Shown piece after piece: positions 9,313 through 18,365 of a stretch of DNA of 51,017 nucleotides (position 1 is the first letter of the stretch; the number at the start of each line of letters is the position of its first letter). This DNA is from Kitasatospora cheerisanensis KCTC 2395 (GTDB lineage: Bacteria; Actinomycetota; Actinomycetes; Streptomycetales; Streptomycetaceae), in NCBI RefSeq assembly GCF_000696185.1, contig NZ_KK853997.1, positions 7,964,264 to 8,015,280 of the forward strand, given 5' to 3'. The position numbers and the translations under genes were made by a program. The notes under the pieces were generated by a model. The model did no database searches, was not told the origin of the DNA, and worked only from the letters and a program-made list of their open reading frames with translations.

Positions 9313-9327
9313 GTCAACTGTGTTGAC
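9313..9327. promoter_or_regulatory. Perfect palindrome upstream of PP2C phosphatase gene
   Basis: GTCAAC-TGT-GTTGAC is a perfect 6-3-6 inverted repeat ending 19 bases before the GTG of the phosphatase gene. The size and place fit an operator for a dimeric repressor, and the right arm also contains TTGAC. No regulator for it is identified. Confidence 0.4.
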
Positions 9328-9346
9328 GCTGTCGTGATCCGGCGGT

Positions 9347-11134
9347 GTGCCCGGCTTGAGATCAGTGCGAGGACTCGTGGACCGTTTCGCCCGCCTGGCG
9401 GCCAGTGTGCTGGCCGCGCCCGCGGCGGTTGTCGCGGTGCTGGCCGGTCCCGCGGGCGCCGAAGTGCTCGAGTGCTGGCCGCCGGAGCGTCCACCGGCCG
9501 AGCCCTGGCATGCGGCGCTGCGGCGGCACGTGGTGCGCACGGGTGAGCTGTTGATGGTGGACGACCTCGTCCGGTGGGCGTCCGACGGTGGTGCGGCCGC
9601 GCTGAGCGGCGCGGAAGGGGCCTTCGCCGCCGCCCCCCTGTACGGCCTGCGGGGCGAGTGCCTGGGGATCCTGGCCGTCCACGACCCCCGCCCGCGAAAC
9701 TGGAGCGCACACAACCGTCAGGACCTCGAGGACCTGGCGGGCGTGTGCGCGGCGGAGCTGCGGCAGCGGGCCGGCACGCGGCGCGCCGACGACGAGCACC
9801 GTGGCGGGGCCCGCGGCGAGGCGCAGGCGGCCACCGGGGCGGGCGTCGCGGGCGAGCGGCGGATACGGATCCAGCAGGAGCGCTCCGAACTGCTGCTCCG
9901 GGCGGCCGAGATGCTCGGCGACACCTCGGGCCTGGAACAAGTACGCGCCACGGTCAGCGACCTGGTCAGCGGAGACCTGAAACCGGCGTACGTGGGGCTG
10001 GTCCTGCTCGGGGACGACGACAAGCTGCGGCGCGCGGTCGACGCCACCAACGGGCCGGTGCCCCTGGAGGAGCAGGTCCCGCTGTACGCCCTGACCGACA
10101 GGTGGCCCACCGCGCAGGCCGCACGCGACAACCGGCTGGTCAGTGTCCCCGACCGCCAGACGCTCGTCGACCACTACGACCCGCACACCGTGGTCGTCTT
10201 CGACCAGATGGGCCTGCGCTCGGCCGTGTGCGTCCCCCTGCCCGGCACTCGCCGCCCCACCCTGGGCACGCTGGTGGCCGCCTGGGACCAACCCCACGAG
10301 ACCGACGTCCACGAACGCGCCGTCCTGACGGTCATCGCCGGATACACCGCCCTGGCAGTCGAACGGGCCCTGCACCTGGACGAGCGCACCAGCGTCGCCC
10401 GCCAGCTCCAGCAGGCCATGCTCACCGACCTCCCCCGCACACCGGGCCTCGAACTCGCCGCCCTCTACCGCCCCGCCGCCCACCACGACATGGTCGGCGG
10501 GGACTGGTACGACGCCTACCCCGTCCTTCCCCACCGGACCGAGGCCGACGGGCGCACGCCGCTGGCCGTCACCGTCGGAGACATCACCGGACACAACACG
10601 CACGCAGCCACCCTGATGGGCCAGGCCCGCAGCATGCTGCGCCAGGCGGACGTCGACTGCGGGCGAAGCCCCGCCGACGCCCTCGCCTCCTTCGAACGCG
10701 CCAACGAGCAGCTGCACACTCGCATCAGCGGCACCCTCGTCCACGCCCACCTGCACCCCCGCCCCCACGGCGCGTGGCTGCTGCGCTGGTCCAACGCCGG
10801 CCACCCCTCCCCGCTCCTCGCCCACCCGGACCGTGACACCGAAAGCCTCACGGAGCACGGCCTGCTGCTCCACCCCGGTCTGGCCCCGCCCGAAGGGCGC
10901 CTGGTCCACGAACGCCTACTGGAGCCCGGATCCGTCCTGCTCCTCTACACCGACGGTCTGGTCGAACACCGCGGCCGCGACCTGGAACAGGGCATCGACC
11001 GCGCCGCCGCTCTCCTGGCCCGGGCCGTCGCCGACCGCACCCCGCTGCCGCAGGCCCTCGACCTGCTGGCCGACACCCTGGCCGGCCCCGACCACGACGA
11101 CGACGTCGTCCTGCTCGCCCTGCGCGTCGGCTGA
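9347..11134 (+). CDS. GAF-domain PP2C (SpoIIE-type) serine phosphatase
   Basis: A 595-residue regulatory protein phosphatase. Residues 1-135 form a first GAF-like sensor (LASRVxxAP-type start, LYGLRGECLGILAVHD, DLEDLAGVCAAEL). After a charged linker, residues about 180-345 form a second GAF domain (MGLRSAVCVPLPG, GTLVAAWDQPHE, ALAVERALHLDER). A helix with QLQQAMLTDLP leads into the PPM/SpoIIE domain: HHDMVGGDWYDAY and VTVGDITGHNTHAATLMGQ hold metal-binding Asp residues, LLLYTDGLVEHRG another, and DHDDDVVLLALRVG ends the domain. Such proteins dephosphorylate anti-sigma-factor antagonists and set partner-switching stress responses. No HATPase kinase domain is fused here. The GTG start has only a weak Shine-Dalgarno sequence. 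Confidence 0.92.
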   Translation: MPGLRSVRGLVDRFARLAASVLAAPAAVVAVLAGPAGAEVLECWPPERPPAEPWHAALRRHVVRTGELLMVDDLVRWASDGGAAALSGAEGAFAAAPLYGLRGECLGILAVHDPRPRNWSAHNRQDLEDLAGVCAAELRQRAGTRRADDEHRGGARGEAQAATGAGVAGERRIRIQQERSELLLRAAEMLGDTSGLEQVRATVSDLVSGDLKPAYVGLVLLGDDDKLRRAVDATNGPVPLEEQVPLYALTDRWPTAQAARDNRLVSVPDRQTLVDHYDPHTVVVFDQMGLRSAVCVPLPGTRRPTLGTLVAAWDQPHETDVHERAVLTVIAGYTALAVERALHLDERTSVARQLQQAMLTDLPRTPGLELAALYRPAAHHDMVGGDWYDAYPVLPHRTEADGRTPLAVTVGDITGHNTHAATLMGQARSMLRQADVDCGRSPADALASFERANEQLHTRISGTLVHAHLHPRPHGAWLLRWSNAGHPSPLLAHPDRDTESLTEHGLLLHPGLAPPEGRLVHERLLEPGSVLLLYTDGLVEHRGRDLEQGIDRAAALLARAVADRTPLPQALDLLADTLAGPDHDDDVVLLALRVG

Positions 11135-11421
11135 ACCGCTGCCCGCCGCAGGCCCCTGACCCGGGACGTCGTCGTGGCTGCGGGTGGCGGTGTCGGTGCC
11201 TCGGCGTTCGGCGGCCGCCGGTGCGCGGTGAACTCGCGTTCTCGGCGGCCGTCCAGCGCCGTATCCGCAGCTCGTTGTGCATGTCCTGAGCAACTGTCAG
11301 ATCGTGGCAGGAAGCGGCCCGGGGCGACGCGCGCGGAGGTGTCGTGCCGCCAGGCGTCACCCGATCGGGTGGGTCGGGAGGTCCGGCCAATCCGGCCCGT
11401 GCCGGGCCCCGAACAGGGGAT

Positions 11422-13121
11422 GTGAGCAACCAGCCGATTACCTCCTCCTCCGCCCGTTCGGGCCGGCTTCCGGCAGCCCTGCTGCGGGCCGCGTGCGCGG
11501 CCGTGACCGGCGTCGCGTCGGCGGTGGCGGCGCTCGGTGCGGGCGAGTCGGTCGCGTACGGCACCGGGGCGGGCACCGCGCCGGTGCTCGTGGTGGGAGC
11601 GGCGGCGATCGACCTGACGCCGGCGCCGCTGAAGGAGTATGCCGTCCGCACCTTCGGTACCCACGACAAGGCGGTGCTGCTGGGCGGGATCTACCTGACC
11701 ATGGCGCTGCTCGCCGCGCTGGCCGGGCTGCTTGCGGTGCGGCGCCCGCTCGCCGGGGCCGCGGTGTTCGCGGTGGCCGGCGGACTCGGGCCCGGGCCGC
11801 GCTGTCACGCCCCGGCGCGGCGGCGGCGGACTGCGCCCCGTCGCTGGCCGCCGCGCTGGTCGGCTCGGCCGCCGTCCTCCTGCTGGCACACCTGTGGCGC
11901 CGCACCCCGGTCCCGGCACCCGGGCCCCGCTCGGGCGCCGAGGCCACGGGCCCGAACCCGCCCGAAAGCCCCGGTCCGCCGCAGACCCCGGGGGCTCCGG
12001 CGTCCGCGAACGCCATGGAAGACCAACCCCCGCCGCGCAAGGCGCTGTTGACAAGCCGTCGGACGGTGCTGGCCGCCACCGCCGGCACCTTCACAGCGGG
12101 CGCCCTGGCCGGGATCGGCGGACGTGCCCTGACCGCCCGCCGGTTCGACGTCACGACCGCCCGCGACGCCGTCCGCCTCCCGCCGCCGCCCGACCCGTCG
12201 CCACCGCTGCCCGCCACCGTGCACCCGAACGTCCCGGGCCTGGTGCCGTTCAACACGCCCAGCAGCGACTTCTACCGGGTCGACACCGCGCTGACCATCC
12301 CCCGGATCGACCCCCGGGACTGGGCGCTGCGCATCCACGGCCTGGTCGACCGCCCGCAGCTGATCACCTTCGACGAACTGCTCCGCGAACCGCTGGAGGA
12401 GCTCGACCACACGCTGTCCTGCGTCTCCAACGAGGTCGGCGGCCCCTACGTCGGCACCACCCGCTGGCTCGGCGCCTCGCTGCCCGCGCTGCTGCGCCGC
12501 GCCGGGGTCCGCACCGGGGCGGACCAGTTGGTGGGGCGTTCCAAGGACGGCATGACGATCGGGACGCCGCTGGAGTCCGTCCTGGACGGCCGCCGCGCCG
12601 TGCTCGCGGTGGCGATGAACGGTGAGGCGCTTCCGCTCGCCCACGGCTTTCCGTGCCGCAGCGTGGTGCCCGGCTTCTACGGCTACACCTCCGCCACCAA
12701 GTGGCTGGTCGACCTGGAGGTCACCACCTTCGCCGCCCTGGACCCGTACTGGGTGCGCCGCGGCTGGGACCGCACCGGCGCCGTCCGCACCGCCTCCCGG
12801 ATCGAGGTCCCGGCCCCGTTCGCCCGGGTCGCGGCCGGGGACATCGACGTCGCCGGCACCGCGTGGGCCACCCACCGCGGGATCGCGGCCGTCGAGGTCC
12901 GCATCGACGGCGGCCCCTGGCGGCAGGCCGAGTTGGCCGCCGACGCCGGACCCGACCTGTGGCGGCAGTGGTCCCACCGCTGGGCCGGCGCACCCCCGGG
13001 CACCCACCGCATCGAGGTCCGCGCCACCGACACCACCGGCTCCGTGCAGCCCGAGCTGCGCGCAGGGCCCTTCCCCGCCGGGGCGACGGGCTGGCACAGC
13101 ACCGTCGTCACCGTCACCTGA
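11422..13121 (+). CDS. Molybdopterin-dependent oxidoreductase (sulfite-oxidase-like), one frame break
   Basis: The GTG at 11422 follows AGGGGA. The N-terminal part has several membrane helices (LLRAACAAVTGVASAVAALG, AVLLGGIYLTMALLAALAGLL). Near 11785-11815, in a GGGCCCGGGCC-type stretch, the frame changes. The product then continues as LAAALVGSAAVLLLAHLWRR, a twin-Arg-like SRRTVLAATAGTFTAGAL segment and the catalytic domain: ITFDELLREPLEELDHTLSC, with the probable Mo-ligand Cys in SCVSNEVGG, then WLGASLPALLRRAGV, GEALPLAHGFPCRSVVPG, GYTSATKWLVDLEV and a dimerisation domain to the C-terminus. This is the membrane-bound YedY/sulfite-oxidase type found beside fasciclin proteins. The frame break is probably a sequence error because both parts are intact. 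Confidence 0.85.
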
Positions 13122-13176
13122 CTTTCCTGAACTCGCACCTTCCGTACGCATCACCCCTACCGAGGAGAGATCCGCC

Positions 13177-13839
13177 ATGTCCGTTGCCATCCGCAACCGC
13201 CGTACGTTCACCGTCCTGCTCGCCGCCGGCGCCCTGGCCGCCACGCTGAGCGCGTGTAGCACCGCCAGCGACACCGGTTCCTCGTCCGCCGCCGCCCCGA
13301 TGTCCGGCGGTAGCGCTTCCTCCGCGGCGATGTCCGGCGGCACCGCTTCCTCCGCGGCGACGGCCGAGCAGCCGTTCGGCAGCGCCTGCGCCGCCGTGCC
13401 GAAGGACGGCGCCGGCTCGTTCACCGGCATGGCGAAGGACCCGGTCGCCACCGCTGCCTCGAACAACCCGCTGCTGTCCACGCTGGTCGCGGCAGTCAAG
13501 CAGGCCGGGCTGGTCGACACCCTCAACTCCGCGCAGAACATCACGGTCTTCGCGCCCACCAACGACGCCTTCGCCAAGATTCCGAAGGCCGACCTGGACG
13601 CGCTGCTCGCCGACAAGGGCAAGCTCACCAAGGTCCTCACCTACCACGTCGCCCCTGAGCGCCTGGCCCCGAACTCGCTGGCCGGCACCCACAAGACCCT
13701 TGAGGGCGGCGACCTCACCACCAGCGGCACCCGGGCTAGCCTCACCGTCAACGGCAACTCCAAGGTCCTGTGCGGCAACGTCCAGACCGCCAACGCCACC
13801 GTCTACATCGTCGACACCGTCCTGATGCCCACCTCCTGA
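13177..13839 (+). CDS. Fasciclin-domain lipoprotein
   Basis: A 220-residue exported lipoprotein. The signal peptide ends with the lipobox LSAC at about residues 22-25, followed by a Ser/Ala/Gly linker with the repeated unit MSGG(S/T)ASSAA. The FAS1 domain covers residues about 80-220: NPLLSTLVAAVKQAGLVDTL, NITVFAPTNDAFAKIP (H1 box), VLTYHVAPERL, and VYIVDTVLMPTS (H2 end). ATG 13177 is preceded by GAGGAGA. The gene starts 55 bases after the molybdoenzyme stop and is probably cotranscribed. Pairing of a sulfite-oxidase-like protein with a fasciclin lipoprotein resembles mycobacterial MPT70/MPT83-type regions, but no SigK/RskA pair is present downstream here. Confidence 0.92.
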   Translation: MSVAIRNRRTFTVLLAAGALAATLSACSTASDTGSSSAAAPMSGGSASSAAMSGGTASSAATAEQPFGSACAAVPKDGAGSFTGMAKDPVATAASNNPLLSTLVAAVKQAGLVDTLNSAQNITVFAPTNDAFAKIPKADLDALLADKGKLTKVLTYHVAPERLAPNSLAGTHKTLEGGDLTTSGTRASLTVNGNSKVLCGNVQTANATVYIVDTVLMPTS

Positions 13840-13902
13840 CCCGCGGTCGCCCGGGCGAAGGCCGCCCGCCGAAGCCCCCGGTCGACCGGGCTGACCGAGG
13901 AA

Positions 13903-13935
13903 GCCGGTACCTCCCGCCCACGCGGAGGTACCGGC
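13903..13935. terminator. Strong bidirectional terminator hairpin
   Basis: GCCGGTACCTCC (13903-13914) and GGAGGTACCGGC (13924-13935) form a perfect 12-bp stem with a 9-base loop. It sits 64 bases after the fasciclin stop and just before the end of a minus-strand reading frame, so it can serve both. Confidence 0.85.
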
Positions 13936-13944
13936 CTCCGTCCC

Positions 13945-14165
13945 TTACGGCTCCAGCGTGAGGAAGACCGGATCCGCCTCGCTGACCGGCCCCGCGAGGG
14001 CGCGATCATCCGAACGATCGCCGCCGGGATGGGCCGCAGCCAGTCCATGGCCGACTGCAACCCGGCGTACACGGCAACCGGCGCGATTCGCCCGTCGACG
14101 ATGCGAACCCGAACCGGCCCGGGGCGTGGCCGTCGCAGACGATGCACCGGCCACGCGGCGTCCAT
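13945..14165 (-). pseudogene. Short broken reading frame ending at a shared terminator
   Basis: On the minus strand a protein-like stretch VRVRIVDGRIAPVAVYAGL then QSAMDWLRPIPAAIVRMIA is followed, after a one-base frame change near 14005, by ALAGPVSEADPVFLTLEP and TAA at 13945. Adding one base restores a continuous frame (MIAALAGPVSEADP). The terminator next to the stop supports a once-real gene. The N-terminus is not clear and only about 75 residues look convincing. Family unknown. Confidence 0.35.
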
Positions 14166-15044
14166 CCGGTCGCGGCCTCACACGTTCACACACGAGTGGT
14201 CATGCCCCCGGTCTGCTTTCGATGCCAAGGGTTTCATTTCCTCAGGGGAAAGACATGTCTGGCCGGATACCCGCGCATGCTGCCGGGTCGTAGGGGAATA
14301 TCGAAATCACCGTGTTGCGAGAATTTCGACGTCGGTGTGTGGGCAGAGTATTTGGCCGACCGGCCGGGGGTCGCGGTCAGGTCTCATGCGCCCAGCTCGT
14401 TCGGGTCCATGGCTCAGGTGCCGGACGTCCAACTGGGAAACCTTGGCACCAATTTGGTTGGGTCTGCTGGAACTTATCCGGCAGTTGGACGGGGGATTCT
14501 CCGGTGTTCGTCGAGGTTTTTCATTTGTGGCCGAGCAGCCGGGTTGGACCTTCACCCAGGCCCGCAGCCCGGCGGCGGGGGTGCGGCGTGCTCTGGCGCA
14601 GAGCGGGTGGCTGCCAGGTTCGACTCCGTGCCCGCGCTCCCGGGCGTCGGCGGGCGGGGCCGGAATGCCGGGCGGGTTTGCTTCCGGGTCGACTGCGGGG
14701 CGTCACCCGGCCGGTGTCGGCGGGGCGCCATGTGTGGGCGGCACGTGCCGGGGAAGGCCGCGGCGCGTCTGGCATCGAGACGCTTGTCGGCACCGCGCCG
14801 CGCTGGCCGAGCAGCTCGCAACGCGGGCGTTTCGAAGCGGGCCCTCTCTGCCGGGTCCGTTCGCGGGGCGCGCCACGCCGGATCGGCCCCTGCCGGCTTG
14901 GCAGGTGGCTCGTGTTTGCCCGACGTGCCCGGCCGGGAGGGCGGCGTCGCTTGCGTGGCGGGAACCCCCACGGAGGGGTTCTGGTGGCGGGGCAGCTTTC
15001 GGGTCGGTTCGTTTGCGGGCCGGTTTTTCGTGGGGCAACAGTTC
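14166..15044. other. Long stretch without a convincing gene
   Basis: Frames open on both strands but none keeps good codon bias or shows a motif. The left part (14200-14360) is comparatively AT-rich and promoter-like. Near the right end GAACCCC (14962-14968) and GGGGTTC (14975-14981) form a perfect 7-bp hairpin about 65 bases downstream of the cupin gene stop, a likely terminator for that gene. Confidence 0.45.
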
Positions 15045-15779
15045 TTACGGTGCGTGGTAGGACCACAGCCAGCCGCAGGCGCGTGGCGTCAGGTTGTTCT
15101 CGTCGAAGGGGGCGAGGGCTGTGACGGCGGCTTCTGCGAGGTGTGCGCTTTCTCCGTCGGCGAGCGCGCTGATCCGGTCCGCCATGGTGCGCAGGGCGAA
15201 GCCGGGCCCTTTGGCGAAGACGTCCGTCCATCCTGCGGCGCGCGGCTGTATCAGGGCGACGGCTGCGGCATAGAACGTTGCGAGAGCGCGGCGGCCCGCC
15301 TCGGGGTCGTCCTGCCACAGGCGGTTCAGGAGGGTGAAGCCTTCGACGGCACGGTCCCTTCTGCGCAGGACGGCGCTCTCGTCGGTGGCCTCGGCCAGAC
15401 GGAAGTAGGCCTGCGGGTCTGCGAGGTTTTCGGGTGGGAAGGTGAAGACGACGTCGCCTTCTTCGTTGAGGCGGCCGTTCTCCATCAGGACGAGCAGTTC
15501 CAGCCGGTCGTCGGTGGTGATCAGGCGGTGCAGTGTGCCGGGGGTGAACTGGACGGGGCAGCCTGCGCGCAGTTCGATCTGCTGCGGTCCTGCGGGGGTG
15601 AGGAATTGTGCGGCGCCGCGTCCGGTCAGCGGCAGGTAGAGCTCGCCGGCGGCCAGGTGCACGTGGGGGGGTGCCGCCGCGCTGCCCGTCGGGGGCGGCA
15701 CTGGGGTGCACGCGGACGTGGGAGAGGCCGATGCCGGCGGGCAGGCCGGTGGCCGCGGGGGCGGGGAGTGGGTGTCCAC
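15045..15779 (-). CDS. Cupin-domain protein, N-terminal frame breaks
   Basis: About 244 residues. The cupin core reads HVHLAAGELYLPLTGRG (His/Glu ligands), then IELRAGCPVQFTPGTLHRLI with a further His, followed by a helical C-terminal domain ending WLWSYHAP. The N-terminus from GTG 15779 reads poorly in the given frame, but between about 15755 and 15671 another frame gives GLPAGIGLSHVRVHPSAAPD, a natural lead-in to the cupin. The second junction lies exactly in a run of seven G on the plus strand (15665-15671); six would restore the frame. It starts 14 bases after the oxidoreductase stop, so the two are an operon. Sugar or small-molecule binding is likely; substrate unknown. Confidence 0.75.
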   Translation of the reverse strand: MDTHSPPPRPPACPPASASPTSACTPVPPPTGSAAAPPHVHLAAGELYLPLTGRGAAQFLTPAGPQQIELRAGCPVQFTPGTLHRLITTDDRLELLVLMENGRLNEEGDVVFTFPPENLADPQAYFRLAEATDESAVLRRRDRAVEGFTLLNRLWQDDPEAGRRALATFYAAAVALIQPRAAGWTDVFAKGPGFALRTMADRISALADGESAHLAEAAVTALAPFDENNLTPRACGWLWSYHAP

Positions 15780-15792
15780 GGGGGATCCTTCC

Positions 15793-16944
15793 TCAGGAAC
15801 GGGCGGTGGGGACGGGGCGGGTCGGGAGCCGGTGCATTCCCCGGCGGGCCCAGTCGTGCAGTAGGGAGCAGTCCGCGGGGGCCTGCTCGACCGGGCAGGG
15901 GTTGGGCGCGGTTCCGGCGAAGTGCGCGAGGACCCGGGCGAGGTGCGACGTCATCGTGTCGTCGGACACCAGGAGTGCGGGAGCGGCGGGCTCGCCTTCG
16001 CGCAGGACGCGGACGGCGCCCGTGCCGCGTTGCAGGGCGGGCAGCGGCTCGTAGAGGCCGATGACCCGGTGCGGGGTGCCGTCGGGGGTGGTGCCGTCGA
16101 CGGCGGCGATGCGGTAGCGGGTCGGGTGCGGGCCCGGGCGGTGCTCCGGTCCGCCGGGGTGGGGTGCCGGTTCGCCGGGGTGGGCGGCGCGGTGGGGTGG
16201 GCGGCGCGGTGGGGTGGGCGGCGCGGTGGGGTGGCCGATGACACCGGCCAGCGAGGTGTACAGCTCGACGGTGCGGCCCTGTGCACTGCGGTAGCGCACG
16301 CAGGCGCTTCCTTGGCCTTGCAGGACGACGGGATCCGCGGGGCCGCCGGGCCGCAGGAGCAGGGCGTCCATCTCGACGGTTTCGAGGACTTCGGGCTTTC
16401 CGTCGCCCAGGTGCCTTGCCACCGCGAGCAGGTGCGGCCCCTCGTAGCCGAGAGCCCCGAGCGTGCGGTCGACGAATCGGCCCGACAGGAAGTCGTTCCT
16501 GCGGTCCTTGGTCATCTCCACCACCGTGCGGGTCGCCCGCAGTTCCAGGTCGCGCACCTGTGCGGCGACGGCCGACGAGCAGTAGTTCTCGTTGACGACG
16601 ACGGGACCGCGGTGGCGTTCGAGTACGGTCCTCAGCCGGTCGGCATCGAGCATGTCGCACACCGGTTTCTCCACCACGACCGCGGCCGCGCGGTCGACCT
16701 GGTGGATGGACTCCAGTACGTGGACGTGGGAGGAGGTGGGCGTGCAGACGTCCCAGAACGCCGGGCCGAGCGCTGCCGCCTCACGGTAGGTGGTGACCGC
16801 CTTGAGCCCGCGGGACCGGATGTCCTCGCGGCGGGCGCCGTCGGGCTCCAGCACGCTCAGAGTCCGCACCCCCAGTGCGGTCAGGGCGTTCTCGTGGATC
16901 GGCGCGATGTTCCCCTAGCCGACCCGTACGCAGGTGTCTGGCAC
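15793..16944 (-). CDS. Gfo/Idh/MocA-family oxidoreductase with in-frame TAG
   Basis: The probable start is GTG 16944, with GGAGAG six bases upstream. The first residues are VPDTCVRVG, then TAG (16917-16915), then GNIAPIHENALTALGVRTLSV in the same frame. The TAG sits inside the Rossmann G-x-G motif, so the frame downstream is not an independent gene. Later features are typical of the family: DVCTPTSSHVHVLESIHQVDR, the EKP motif in AVVVEKPVCD, VNENYCSSAVAA, and a C-terminal substrate domain. The family reduces or oxidises sugars and related metabolites with NAD(P). A proline-rich insertion (VIGHPTAPPTPPRRPPHRAA) is encoded by a triplicated 17-bp repeat. As written, translation would stop after nine residues unless restarted at the GTG at 16869, which lacks the nucleotide-binding motif. 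Confidence 0.75.
16184..16234. repeat. Three perfect 17-bp tandem copies inside the oxidoreductase gene
   Basis: The unit GCGGCGCGGTGGGGTGG occurs at 16184-16200, 16201-16217 and 16218-16234. Seventeen is not a multiple of three, so each gain or loss of a copy changes the reading frame of the gene. Confidence 0.9.
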
Positions 16945-17380
16945 GTTCTCTCCACAGTTGACGAGCAGCCGGTGGCGCGGCGATTCACGCGCTGTCGCGC
17001 CCTGGACGGAATTCGCCCCGACGGAGCGTTCTCGGTGCTCGGGGTAGGGGCGCACCGTGGGGCCGCGCAGGTATGCGGGCGAGGATTCCTTGAGCCTCTT
17101 TCTACTGTACGTAAATCTGCCGGAAAGGAATTCCTGGCGCATCTGTTCGCAAGGCGCGCCGGTTCGGAGAGTGAGCACGGTGGCCGGCGATTTTCCCTAG
17201 CGTATTTATGCGAATTGTGCCAGTCGCATCGATTGTGTCGCGGTCCGAATTGTGATGGGCGATCGACAGAATGGTGTGCGCGGGTGCCGAGCATTTCGTG
17301 CGGCATTCGCTGTCGGGTGGACTGCTGCGCGGGATAGGAGGCCGGCACAGCTTCGGACCGCGCCCGTCGCCGGCTGCCTC
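16945..17380. other. Intergenic stretch, promoter side of the oxidoreductase-cupin operon
   Basis: No convincing gene. From about 17095 to 17280 the sequence is unusually AT-rich for this window (for example CTGTACGTAAATCTG and GCGTATTTATGCG), which suits a promoter region for the minus-strand operon. The right end abuts an insertion sequence, which may have separated the operon from further upstream sequence. Confidence 0.4.
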
Positions 17381-18265
17381 AAGGCTGTCTCGTAACTCCG
17401 GGGGCCGAGTGGCGTTGGTCTGGGTGTGCAGGTGCTGTCGGCGGAGCGTCGTGAGCTCATCGAGGTGTTCACCGGGCTGCGCCCGGCCCAGTTCAGACGT
17501 CTGGTCAAGGCGGTGAAGTACCGCGGCGGCCAGGCCCTCGATCCGTCCAGGCCCGGCCGGCCGTGGGCGCTGTCCCTGGAGGACCGCGTGCTGCTGGTCG
17601 CGGTCTACTACCGGACGAACCTGACGATGCGCCAACTGGGCCCGCTGTTCGGCGTCTCGCCGGCGGCCACCCACCGGATCATCGACCGCCACAGCCCGTT
17701 TCTGGCCCTGGCGCGGTCCCGCCGCCATCCCACCGCCGACGACGTGGTCATCGTCGACGGCACCCTGGTCCCCACCCAGGACCGCAGCGTGGCCGCCCCG
17801 TCGAAGAACTACCAGCACTCCGCGAACCTGCAGATCCTCATCGACGCCCACACCCGCCTGGTCCTGGCCGTCGGCAGGCCCGTGCCCGGCAATCGCAACG
17901 ACTGCCAGGCCTTCGCCGACTCGGGCGTCGATGCCGCCTGCGGCGACGCCGTCGTGCTGGCCGACGGCGCCTACCGCGGCACCGGCACGCTCATCCCGCA
18001 CCGACGCCGACCGGGCCAGGACCTGCCCGACTGGCAGAAGGTCGACAACCGCTCCCACCGTCGAGTGCGGGCACGCGTCGAACATGCCATCTCCCGGATG
18101 AAGAACTGGAAGATCCTCCGCGCCTGCCGGCGCCGGGGCCTGGCCGTCTACTGGGCAGCCAGCGGCATCGCCCGCATGCACAACCTCGCCCTCACCGGCT
18201 GAGCGACAGAACCTCCCGGCCAGGCACATGTCCTCACGCTGGAAGCCGAGTTACGAGACAGCCTT
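17381..18265 (+). mobile_element. IS5-like insertion sequence with perfect 18-bp inverted repeats
   Basis: AAGGCTGTCTCGTAACTC at 17381-17398 is repeated in perfect inverse at 18248-18265, giving an 885-bp element around one transposase gene. No target duplication is visible in the immediate flanks (GCTGCCTC on the left, TCGGCTCC on the right), so the exact ends may be a base or two inside the matching arms, or the flanks were rearranged. The intact gene and identical ends indicate recent activity. Confidence 0.9.
17426..18202 (+). CDS. IS5-family DDE transposase
   Basis: A 258-residue transposase of the DDE_Tnp_4/HARBI1-like type. Order of features: a helix-turn-helix region (LTMRQLGPLFGVSPAATHRII, residues about 68-90), then the catalytic core with VVIVDGTLVPT (first Asp, about 109), NYQHSANLQILIDAHTRLVLA, VVLADGAYRGTG (second Asp, about 182) and RVEHAISRMKNWKILRACRR (catalytic Glu, about 217). 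The GTG start at 17426 is in frame and gives the usual family length; there is no frame break. The gene fills most of the element. Confidence 0.9.
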   Translation: MQVLSAERRELIEVFTGLRPAQFRRLVKAVKYRGGQALDPSRPGRPWALSLEDRVLLVAVYYRTNLTMRQLGPLFGVSPAATHRIIDRHSPFLALARSRRHPTADDVVIVDGTLVPTQDRSVAAPSKNYQHSANLQILIDAHTRLVLAVGRPVPGNRNDCQAFADSGVDAACGDAVVLADGAYRGTGTLIPHRRRPGQDLPDWQKVDNRSHRRVRARVEHAISRMKNWKILRACRRRGLAVYWAASGIARMHNLALTG

Positions 18266-18365
18266 TCGGCTCCGCAGGATTCCGCCGTCCCGGCCCACCG
18301 GGCCCGTCCGCGGTCCCGACTTCCGCCAGACGCCGCGCGATGGCCGGCACCGCCTGCCCGGCCCG

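Noticed and set aside
13840..14200. SigK/anti-sigma pair expected after a molybdoenzyme-fasciclin gene pair
   Set aside because: No sigma-factor or anti-sigma motifs are present; only a short broken frame on the other strand.
14142..16064. Plus-strand 640-residue frame
   Set aside because: It is antisense to the cupin and oxidoreductase genes, Gly/Arg/Cys-rich, with no domain.
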